Shown: piece by piece, positions 7,719-15,900 of the stretch
Layout of the letters: each line of letters begins with the position of its first letter
Numbering within the stretch: position 1 is the stretch's first letter
DNA from: an uncultured Eubacteriales bacterium
Lineage (GTDB): Bacteria > Bacillota > Clostridia > Oscillospirales > Oscillospiraceae
Length of the DNA: 64,000 bases
Reading direction: 5' to 3'
Assembly (NCBI GenBank): GCA_900545515.1
Contig: UQZA01000001.1
Location: forward strand, 62,001-126,000
Made by a program: the position numbers and the translations under genes
Notes under the pieces: generated by a model
What the model saw: only the letters and a program-made list of their open reading frames with translations
Databases searched by the model: none
Told to the model about the DNA's origin: nothing

Positions 7719-7741
7719 AGTCAGGTCACCCTTTCATTTTA

Positions 7742-7761
7742 ATTGTAATGAAAGGATACCA
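7742..7761 (-). promoter_or_regulatory. Promoter of the small secreted protein with the shared motif
   Basis: On the minus strand TGGTATCCT (7753-7761) is followed after 5 nt by TACAAT (7742-7747), a good -10, about 24 nt from the GTG start. No consensus -35 is present; the 9-bp motif occupies the spacer region. Confidence 0.55.
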
Positions 7762-7989
7762 AAAAGTCTCAGGAAAGCCCATATCGCCCCGTGTTTTGCA
7801 TTTTTAACTCAAAACGATACATCACACAGCACACCCCCGCACCCGGCAAGAATCCGCCTGTGCGCGGGAGCAGCCCCCCTGGCCACACGAATTTGACTTC
7901 ATGCGTGCCGTTTTTTGACTCATGCCAGAAATGATGTTGCGCAAGCAGATTTAATTATGTACAAATTTTATCACAAATTCCAGTATTTG

Positions 7990-8165
7990 TCAAGTCCTGG
8001 CTGCATCAAATCCATGGCAACCGCATTTCCTTTTTCCCACTGGCGTGGGAGCGCCAGTGCTGGTTTTTCGGTGTTTCTACCCTTGGCTGTACGCATATGT
8101 CCCGGGGGAAGCCAGGGCACTGCCGCGCCAGTCTCATTTCGAAGCATGGTACCAGCATAAGTTCG
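7990..8165. repeat. Intergenic mosaic repeat (family A), copy 2
   Basis: The 7.72-8.33 kb gap has no convincing gene. It holds GCATTTCCTTTTTCCCACTG, a small palindrome GGCGTGGGAGCGCC, and CCCGGGGGAAGCCAGGG, all shared with the other family A copies. Confidence 0.6.
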
Positions 8166-8235
8166 TGCCACTGTATATTTGCCCCTACCGCCCCTGTGAC
8201 AGCTGTCCTTCGAAATTTCCCCCTATATCACCAAA

Positions 8236-8266
8236 CTGCTGCAGAAGGAACCCCCCTCTGCAGCAG
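8236..8266. terminator. Hairpin downstream of proS
   Basis: CTGCTGCAGA (8236-8245) pairs perfectly with TCTGCAGCAG (8257-8266). It is followed by TCTTTCTTATTT on the plus strand and by TTTGG on the minus strand, about 60 nt after the proS stop. It probably ends the proS transcript. Confidence 0.5.
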
Positions 8267-8325
8267 TCTTTCTTATTTGCACATATGGGGCCGCCCCCAT
8301 CATTTCGGGCGGATTCCCCCAGCGG

Positions 8326-9762
8326 TTAATATGCCACGCCCCAATAAATCATCTTTTTCGCCGGTTTTCCGCAAATGGGGCACACATCCCCCAGGTGCTC
8401 CTGGTGGAAGGGGATGCAGCGGGAGGACATGCCGGCCACGTCCTTCATCTTCAGCTCGCAGGCCTCTTCTCCACACCACATGGTCTTGATGAAGCCGCCG
8501 TGCTTCTCCTGGAGCTCCTTAGCCTCCTCCAGGCTGTAGGCGGGGTAGATGTGCTCGTCCAGGTTCTTCTTGGCCTTGGCGAAGAGACCGTCGTGGACTG
8601 CCTGGAGGGCCTCCGCCGCACGGGCTTCCAGCTCCTCCAGGGAGACAACGGCCTTCTCTCCGTTGTCCCGGCGGACCAGGACGCACTGGCCGTGTTCCAT
8701 ATCCTTGGGCCCCAGCTCCAGCCGGACCGGGACGCCCTTCATCTCATACTCGGCGAATTTCCAGCCGGGGCTCTGCTCGGAGTCGTCCACCTTCACCCGG
8801 AACCCAGCCTTCTTCAGCCGCGCCGCCACCTCGTTCACCTTCTCCAGGACGCCGGGCTTGTGCTGCGCCACGGGAATGAGGACGATCTGGATGGGGGCGA
8901 TCTTGGGGGGCAGGACCAGGCCGTTGTTGTCCCCGTGGGTCATGATGATGCCGCCAATGAGCCGGGTGGACAGGCCCCAGGAGGTTTCAAAGGGGGTGGC
9001 CTGCTGGTTGTTCTTGTCGGTAAAATGAATGTCAAAGGCCTTGGCGAAGCCGTCCCCAAAGTAATGGGAGGTACCGGCCTGGAGGGCCTTCCGGTCGTGC
9101 ATCATGCACTCAATGGCATAGGTCCGCTCCGCCCCGGAGAACTTCTCCTTCTCCGTCTTCACCCCCCGGACCACCGGCATGGCCAGGTACTCCTCGCAGA
9201 AGCGGGCGTAGCATTCCAGCTGGTCCTCGGTCTCCTGAATGGCCTCCTCGGCAGTGGCGTGGAGGGTGTGGCCCTCCTGCCACAGAAACTCCCGGTGGCG
9301 CAGGAAGGGGCGGCTGGTCTTCTCCCACCGCAGGACGCTGCACCACTGATTGTACTTCACCGGCAGATCCCGCCAGGAGTGAACGATATCCTTAAAGTGG
9401 TCGCAAAACAGGGTCTCGGAGGTGGGCCGGATGCACAGCTTCTCCTCCAGCTCCTCCGCTCCGCCCATGGTGACCCAGGCGCACTCGGGGGCGAAGCCCT
9501 CCACATGGTCCTTCTCCTTCTGCAGCAGGCTCTCCGGAATGAGGACCGGCATATACACATTCTCATGGCCGGTCTCCTTAAACATCCGGTCCAGAACCGC
9601 CTGGATGTTCTCCCAGATGGCGTAGCCATAGGGCCGGTAAATGAACACGCCCTTCACGCCGGAATAGGCAATGAGCTCCGCCTTCTTGCACACGTCTGTG
9701 TACCACTGGGCAAAGTCTACCTCCATATCGGTGATTTGCTCCACTTTCTTCTCTTTTGCCAT
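8326..9762 (-). CDS. proS: Prolyl-tRNA synthetase, archaeal/eukaryote-type (short form)
   Basis: A 478-residue class II synthetase that charges tRNA-Pro with proline. Motif 2 region RPTSETLFCDHFKD and the loop WEKTSRPFLRHREFLWQEGH are clear; motif 3 is GLSTRLIGGIIMTHGDNNGL. A typical anticodon-binding domain follows, and the C-terminus has a zinc-ribbon-like segment with paired Cys (GEEAC, CPICGKPAKK) ending IYWGVAY, the hallmark terminal Tyr. The editing insertion of the long bacterial form is absent. Start ATG 9762 follows a good ribosome site. A TTGACA box lies about 80 nt upstream on the minus strand. I looked for a T-box leader and saw none. Single-gene transcript, divergent from the small gene at 9952. 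Confidence 0.96.
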   Translation of the reverse strand: MAKEKKVEQITDMEVDFAQWYTDVCKKAELIAYSGVKGVFIYRPYGYAIWENIQAVLDRMFKETGHENVYMPVLIPESLLQKEKDHVEGFAPECAWVTMGGAEELEEKLCIRPTSETLFCDHFKDIVHSWRDLPVKYNQWCSVLRWEKTSRPFLRHREFLWQEGHTLHATAEEAIQETEDQLECYARFCEEYLAMPVVRGVKTEKEKFSGAERTYAIECMMHDRKALQAGTSHYFGDGFAKAFDIHFTDKNNQQATPFETSWGLSTRLIGGIIMTHGDNNGLVLPPKIAPIQIVLIPVAQHKPGVLEKVNEVAARLKKAGFRVKVDDSEQSPGWKFAEYEMKGVPVRLELGPKDMEHGQCVLVRRDNGEKAVVSLEELEARAAEALQAVHDGLFAKAKKNLDEHIYPAYSLEEAKELQEKHGGFIKTMWCGEEACELKMKDVAGMSSRCIPFHQEHLGDVCPICGKPAKKMIYWGVAY

Positions 9763-9951
9763 CCTATATTCATCCTCTCACGGGGAATTTGGTGAACTCC
9801 CACGGGTACTTTCTATGCCGTTATTGTATCACGATTGTCAAGGCCCCGCATAGGATGAGATACGCCCCAGGTCCCGGCGCGGCCACACACAACTTCCCCG
9901 CCAGCATCTGGAACTGGATTGCATTTATATTGTATGGAAAGGGAGAATCCC

Positions 9952-10107
9952 ATGGCCCAATTTACCATTTCTCTGGACCCCGCCGCTGCGGCGCTCTACC
10001 TGCGGGTAGCCCAGGCCGCAGGAAAGCCGGTGGAGGAGGTCCTGGCCGACGCCCTGTTCAAGCTGGCCGGGGAGCTGTCCCTGGAGGCCCTCCAGGCCCG
10101 GCCATAA
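9952..10107 (+). CDS. 51-residue hypothetical protein, ribbon-helix-helix-like
   Basis: Start ATG 9952 has GGGAGA 7 nt upstream. The sequence opens with one probable beta strand (AQFTISLDP) followed by two helices (AAALYLRVAQAAG and VEEVLADALFKLAGEL), the order expected of a small ribbon-helix-helix DNA-binding protein. It lies 77 bp before the serine dehydratase gene on the same strand, but a separate promoter precedes that gene. No toxin partner is adjacent. Function unknown. Confidence 0.6.
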   Translation: MAQFTISLDPAAAALYLRVAQAAGKPVEEVLADALFKLAGELSLEALQARP

Positions 10108-10124
10108 AAAACGGAAATCCGCCG

Positions 10125-10153
10125 TTGTATTCAGAGGAGGAATTTGCTATACT
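10125..10153 (+). promoter_or_regulatory. Promoter of sdaA
   Basis: TTGTAT (10125-10130) and TATACT (10148-10153) with a 17-bp spacer, about 32 nt upstream of the sdaA start. Confidence 0.6.
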
Positions 10154-10184
10154 AATTGCGATCACCTATATGGAGGCCGCAAAT

Positions 10185-11405
10185 ATGAAATCCATTCGCG
10201 ATATTTATAAAATTGGCCGTGGTCCCTCCAGCTCCCACACCATGGGACCGGAGCGGGCCGCCAGGCTGTTTCTTTCTGAGCATCCAGAGGCCGACCGCAT
10301 TGAAGTCGTCCTTTACGGCTCCCTGTGCAAAACCGGCGTCGGTCACGGCACAGACCGGGTCCTGCGGGAGGTCCTGCAGGAGGTAGACGCGGAAATCGTC
10401 TTTTCCAAGGAGGACCCCGTAGGCATCCAACACCCCAATACCATGGACTTCTTCGCCTATCAGGGGCCAAACCAAACCGGACATATCCGGGTCGAATCCG
10501 TGGGTGGCGGCGACATCGTCATCCTGGGGCGGCCCGCAGACCCTTCTGCCGAGATCTACCCGGAAAACTCCTTTGCGGAGGTCCGGGACTTCTGCAAATG
10601 GCGCTACATCAATACCCTCAGCGAGTACGTGGAGATGAACGAAGGCCCGGAAATCTGGGACTTCCTCCGGGAGGTCTGGAAGGCCATGCAGCAGTCCATC
10701 ACAGACGGCCTGTCCACCACCGGCATTCTGCCCGGAGGGCTCAACGTGGAGCGAAAGGCCAAGCAGCTCTATGAGAATCAGCTGCCCACGGAGGTGGCCC
10801 AGGTTCTGGAGTGCCGGATCATCTGCGCCTATGCCTATGCCGTGTCGGAGCAAAATGCGGACAATGGCATCATCGTCACCGCCCCCACCTGCGGCGCCGC
10901 CGGCGTCCTGCCCTCCGTCCTGCGGTACGTCCAGGAGACTCGGGGCTGCACCGAGGAGCAGGTCCTCCGAGCCCTGGCCACTGCCGGCATTCTGGGGAAC
11001 CTGGCCAAAAGAAACGCCTCCATCTCCGGCGCCGAATGCGGCTGCCAGGCAGAGGTGGGCGTGGCCTGCGCCATGGCCGCCGGCGGCCTGGCAGAGCTCT
11101 ACGGCCTCAACCTGGATCAGGTGGAGTACGCCGCAGAAATCGCCCTGGAGCATCACCTGGGCCTCACCTGCGACCCCATCTGCGGCCTGGTCCAGGTCCC
11201 CTGCATCGAACGCAACGCCGTGGCCGCCATGCGGGCCATGAACGCCTGCAACCTGAGCTACTGCCTCTGCGGCACCCGAAATATCAGCTACGACATGGTC
11301 TGCAAAGCCATGTACGAAACCGGCCTCAACCTCTCCCATCAGTACAAAGAGACCTCCGAAGGCGGCCTGGCCCGGTTCTATAACCGCCGCCGGACCAGCC
11401 GGTAA
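10185..11405 (+). CDS. sdaA: L-serine ammonia-lyase (serine dehydratase), single chain
   Basis: A 406-residue iron-sulfur enzyme converting L-serine to pyruvate and ammonia. The N-terminal beta domain opens IRDIYKIGRGPSSSHTMGPE, the family signature; the alpha domain carries APTCGAAGVLPSV, SGAECGCQAEVG and CDPICGLVQVPCIERN, whose cysteines hold the oxygen-sensitive [4Fe-4S] cluster. Both domains are on one chain, unlike the SdaAA/SdaAB pair common in Firmicutes. ATG 10185 is chosen because GGAGG lies 8 nt upstream; the in-frame ATG 10170 overlaps that site. A strong terminator follows. It feeds serine into pyruvate fermentation. Confidence 0.95.
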   Translation: MKSIRDIYKIGRGPSSSHTMGPERAARLFLSEHPEADRIEVVLYGSLCKTGVGHGTDRVLREVLQEVDAEIVFSKEDPVGIQHPNTMDFFAYQGPNQTGHIRVESVGGGDIVILGRPADPSAEIYPENSFAEVRDFCKWRYINTLSEYVEMNEGPEIWDFLREVWKAMQQSITDGLSTTGILPGGLNVERKAKQLYENQLPTEVAQVLECRIICAYAYAVSEQNADNGIIVTAPTCGAAGVLPSVLRYVQETRGCTEEQVLRALATAGILGNLAKRNASISGAECGCQAEVGVACAMAAGGLAELYGLNLDQVEYAAEIALEHHLGLTCDPICGLVQVPCIERNAVAAMRAMNACNLSYCLCGTRNISYDMVCKAMYETGLNLSHQYKETSEGGLARFYNRRRTSR

Positions 11406-11436
11406 GGAGACCGCCCCTATCACACAAATCAGCACA

Positions 11437-11474
11437 GCAGGCATGACCGTGTGTTTCGGTCATGCCTGCTTTTT
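11437..11474 (+). terminator. Intrinsic terminator of sdaA
   Basis: GCAGGCATGACC (11437-11448) pairs perfectly with GGTCATGCCTGC (11458-11469), followed by TTTTT. The 270 bp after it, to 11748, holds no gene that I can support. Confidence 0.9.
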
Positions 11475-11748
11475 GCCTCCATTTCTAAGTGTCGGTTTTT
11501 AGGGAAAGCACCTGCTACGCACCCTTTCCGCGACACGGTGGATCTCAAATCAAACCGTCCCATCGGCGGGTTACTCCTTCGGCAGTCGCATATGGGTAGG
11601 AATGAAGATGCTATTCCCACAATCAACAAGCGCTACCACGAGAAGCCCTGATTCGGATATGGCAGGCCCTACAGCAGCTACGGCCGTGGCCTTGACTGCA
11701 TTGGTAGCCTGGAGCCAGAATCATGTACCGCTGGCATTCGTGGGGCGG

Positions 11749-12864
11749 CTACAAGCTTGTTTCTCCATTGCTTCTACTCTCCTGCTCGGAGGCTTCTGTC
11801 AGCACATCCAGGACGTGTCGAAATAAGTCCCGCACCACAGGCAGATTTGTGCGATAACAGTTTTTCCCGTCTATCACCTCCCGCATGAGCAGGCGGGCAT
11901 TGTACATGCTGTTCAAATCCCGAAATACAGAGCCAGAATGCAGACCCAGCCGCTGAACCAAGTCCAATCTGCTTTGGTATTCTGTCATCATCGCTTGGAG
12001 CATTTTCACTCTGTCCGGGCTGGACAGCAGCCTCAGAGCGTCGTACTCCCACTCAATCAGGCTTTGCATATTCTCCTGGCTTTCCGCCGTTACGCTCACC
12101 GCCAGACCAATGTGTAGCCGGACGTCGCCTGCAGGCTCCAGAATACGCACGGGTCCGCCAACCGGCGAAAAGTAGCGCAGGGCCATTTGTACGGAGCCAA
12201 TCGTCTCCCGCTGAATTTGCGTCCGATTTCTCAGGAACTCTGCTACGCTCGTCTTGGAAAACAGCTGTTCCCACTGCTCAGCCAGAAGCTGCGCCCGCTG
12301 AACCCACGGCTCCAGCAAAGGCGCCAGCCGGTCAACCACAGGGCGGAGCAGCTCCCCAACCCGGCACAGGTGCATGCGGAAGTCGGTCAGAACATCCACA
12401 AGCCTGGTTTGGTACCACACCGGCACCGGCAATTTGGCCACTTCCTGGGACAGAGGCTGGAATGCACTCGGATCACCGGTGTCCACGCTCAGAGCAAACC
12501 CATCGATTTCATGGATTCGCAAAGGGCGGGTTTGTTCCTCCCATGCAGCAGCGAGGGCGGACAACGTGCTGTCAATATCATGATACTCCACCACCAGAGA
12601 GCTATACAGCAGGCAACTGGCCAAGCAGGACAGCCGCCCCGACTGGCCCCCGATGGGGACGCCTTGAAAGTAGAATTGCAGCTCCTCCGATTCCCAGTCC
12701 AGACCCTCACAGGCCGCCTTCCGTATTTCCTCCACCGCCTTCGGTGAAATGCAGAATTTGCCCTCCGCCGTCAAAGATGCAGGCGAGATTTGATTTACCA
12801 TGCTATAAACCAGCTCTGCAGCCTCCAGTAGCAAGTTGGGAGTTTTATAAACCGTAATGTCCAA
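11749..12864 (-). CDS. ArsR-like winged-helix regulator with unknown N-terminal domain (paralog 2)
   Basis: A 371-residue protein starting at TTG 12864 with GAGGTG 8 nt upstream. The first ~260 residues form an unrecognised domain shared with the proteins at 1-350 and 25036-26148. The last ~90 residues (YDALRLLSSPDRVKMLQAMM, then LVQRLGLHSGSVFRDLNSMY) look like an ArsR-type winged helix. It lies 46 bp downstream of a giant SLH subtilase gene on the same strand and is probably co-transcribed with it. The same gene order recurs at 25-32 kb. It may sense a peptide or cell-surface state and control the protease gene; this is inference. Confidence 0.75.
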   Translation of the reverse strand: MDITVYKTPNLLLEAAELVYSMVNQISPASLTAEGKFCISPKAVEEIRKAACEGLDWESEELQFYFQGVPIGGQSGRLSCLASCLLYSSLVVEYHDIDSTLSALAAAWEEQTRPLRIHEIDGFALSVDTGDPSAFQPLSQEVAKLPVPVWYQTRLVDVLTDFRMHLCRVGELLRPVVDRLAPLLEPWVQRAQLLAEQWEQLFSKTSVAEFLRNRTQIQRETIGSVQMALRYFSPVGGPVRILEPAGDVRLHIGLAVSVTAESQENMQSLIEWEYDALRLLSSPDRVKMLQAMMTEYQSRLDLVQRLGLHSGSVFRDLNSMYNARLLMREVIDGKNCYRTNLPVVRDLFRHVLDVLTEASEQESRSNGETSL

Positions 12865-12910
12865 AACCGATACACCTCGTCAATCCACATTTCAAAGCGG
12901 GAGTCACGTC

Positions 12911-15900
12911 CTACAGGACAAAGCTCTGCATAAACCGCATCAAAATGGCGGCAGCTTCGGCACGAGTGATTCGTCCTGTTGCATCCAGAACCCCGTTGCC
13001 CCTTCCGCAAAGGAGGCCTTCCGCCACAGCCCAACGGACTGCATCCATCGCCCAGGGAGAAACCCGGTCCGCATCTGTAAAGTCATGCAGGTCTTCTGAT
13101 TTTGCAGTGTCGTATCCTTTGAACGCCCCATAGCGTTGGAGCATCAGCACCGTTTGTTCCCGCGTGACCGGGGTATTTGGAGCGCATTTCCCGCCGCCAA
13201 CGCCTTGGATGATCCGGTGCTCAGCCGCCCAGCAGATGGCGTCGGTATACCAGGCGTCATCCGGCAGATCTGTAAAGGGCTTGGAGCCTGAAACCTCCGG
13301 TTCCCCTTCCAGCCGATACAGCACCGTCGCCAGCATGGCCCGAGACATCGTCAGCTGGGGCGAGAAGGTGACATCAGAGGTTCCTTCGAACAGACCGTTT
13401 TCCACAGTAAAATCTACAGCGTCATGATACCACTTGGTCGGATCCACGTCAACAAACTTCTCGCTGGGGCAGGAAGCCGAAATCTCCCGCGCTTCTGTGG
13501 CGCCACAGCCGTGCTTGCAGATCCGGATTTCCTCGCCAGGCTCCGTGCAGGTCGGAGCTTTGACCTGGATCCATTCCCCAAATGCATGGCCGAGAGCAGG
13601 TGTTTTCTCGCCTGCTTTCAGCAGGGTTCCGCATTCTTCGCAGTAGATGTCCCCGGTGTACCCCTCTTCCAAGCAGGTGGCTTCCTTCACGCCAACCACG
13701 CTGAGGTCGGTATGGTCGCCATGATGCAGGATCGTCAGCGTGGCAACCTCCGATTCTAAAACAGCCCCATCGGAATCTGTGACCACGCAACGGAACTGCT
13801 GCCCGTTGCGGCTGGCTTCTGCCAGAACCTGAAGCATTGCGGTGTGCGCCCCAGGCAGCTGGCAATCCTGCCAGGTTTGGCTGTCCGCCAGGAATTCCTG
13901 CCACTGGTAAGCGCAGCTGTCATCTCGCGTGGTCCTTACGGCGAAGGTGACCGTCTCACCGGGAATGGTCTCTACGCTCGTAGGCTGCTGTATGATGGCA
14001 AATTCATTGGGAACTACGGTGATTTCTACTTCCTTCATCCACCTGCCCCAGTTACCAAAGCCGGCAGAAATGGTAACGGTACCTGGAGAAACCGCCTCTA
14101 AGACGCAGAACTCACCACCGTAGAAATTATTTGGCACCTCAGCGATTCTTGCAATGTTTGCATCCGAGGTTTTCCATTGGGTCCAGATGGTCATATCCGT
14201 GTCAATCTCATTTCGCAGCGTTATCTTCTCGCCCACCTGGAGAACCTGCTTTTCCGCGATCGGGTTGACCCATTCTAGCAAATCGTCAGAAAGCGATACT
14301 TCCTCTGCACTCACATTGCCTGCATAATCGTAGAACATAAAGATGATCTTTCCGTCTGGGAAGAATTCCGGGTTTGCGCCGCAGGACGTTCCGAACGTCA
14401 TCCCTGGCGTTTTGCTCGCATACGCCAGCGTGCTGACTCTGCCTGTCCATCGGTCAGTTTCTTCCACATAGCTCACCAATGCATTGACGGCATAGTCCAG
14501 ATACATGTTCTCCCGGGATTCTATAGAAAAAAAGCATTGCGTATCCTCGCTATACTCCTCCGGGGGCGCCCAGGCCGAATTATCTTCGGTATAGGAGAAA
14601 AAATGGAAATCCTGGTCTTCCCTAACAGGGGCTGCTGTGTCAATATTCAGGGTAAATTCCACCACCCCAGGCGTTGCTTCCTGATATTCTGGAATTACCT
14701 CCGCCCGAATGGTCACTTGCGTGCCATTGGGCAACCGGCATTGGTTGGTTTTGTAGTATACGGCGCCATTTTCTTCATATTGATCGTACAGCCAATCATA
14801 GGACAGCGCATCTGCTCCAAAGATGCCGCCGTACATCGTGGTGCCATATGTATCGCTGTAATAGGTCTTTGACACAGCATCTGTCTTCTGCTCCCAAAGC
14901 ACCTCTCCTGTGGTATTGTTTGTTACGGTATATCGGATTTCTTTGGCATTTCGCTTGAGACCCAGCCCCATTTGGAAGTAATCCAGCACCCAGTCTCCAT
15001 TGGGGGAGATCCCGGCGGTCTGAGAATAAAATGGTACATAATCCCCAGGCGTCTGTTCCCAGACCTCGGCGGGCAGCTGGGGGTAAGGAGAAGCCGTACT
15101 CCCCAAATACCGCTGCTGGGGTTGATTCAGCTGCGCATGTCCAAAGCTATATGCCGGTTGGAATCCCCAGATGGCATTGTGGAATTGATCGGCTGTGGTT
15201 ACAGGTTGACTGTCAGAGACCAGCGTCTCATACGTTCCCTCCTCCACCACGGGCGCTGCGCCGTAGTCGCCATAGAAGGCCAAGAAGGGCACAGATAGGC
15301 TGGGAGTCTCCTCACTCAGCAGCTGTACAAATCCCTCCACATAAGATCCGTACGGGAACCGTTCCTCCAAGTAGGCACGTTCGGCATCTGGCAAGGTCAC
15401 GGTAACATGGACCTCGACCTTGCTGTTGGCAGGCACCGTGACTTTGCCACCCTGGGCAGAGCAGGTTGTATCCACCTCCAGCTCCCGGGCATAGTCAAAG
15501 GTCAGATACGTCACCTCTCCATTTACAATCCGTCCACCCTGGGCCACCTGGCCAAGCACGGTGGTATCCAGCGTGTAAGTCTTATCCTGATCCGAGAAAT
15601 TCACCACTTCAAACGTCATGTCATAAACGCCAGTCTTCTGGGGGTCATCCCCCAGCTCCAGCTTGGCCTTATTGGTCCCCGCCACCTGGATGTACGCGCC
15701 AGAGGAAATGGCTGCAGCCGGATTGGCCATACCTGCGCCCTGGCGACGGACAAAGTAAAGCGTGTTATGGGCCTCATCCCGGATTGGGGTTGCGGTAGAC
15801 ATGAGGAGGCAGTTCACTACATGGGCAATTTCCGACTCCTCCAGATTGGTAGTCTCTAAGTACTGACGCACCAGGGTGGCGCTTGCCGCCACAGCTGGAG

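Noticed and set aside
9763..9951. T-box leader upstream of proS
   Set aside because: I looked for the conserved T-box sequence and an antiterminator upstream of proS and ilvE and found none.
11475..11748. Possible gene remnant between sdaA and regulator paralog 2
   Set aside because: Short frames on both strands (up to about 75 codons) have no ribosome site or recognisable domain.
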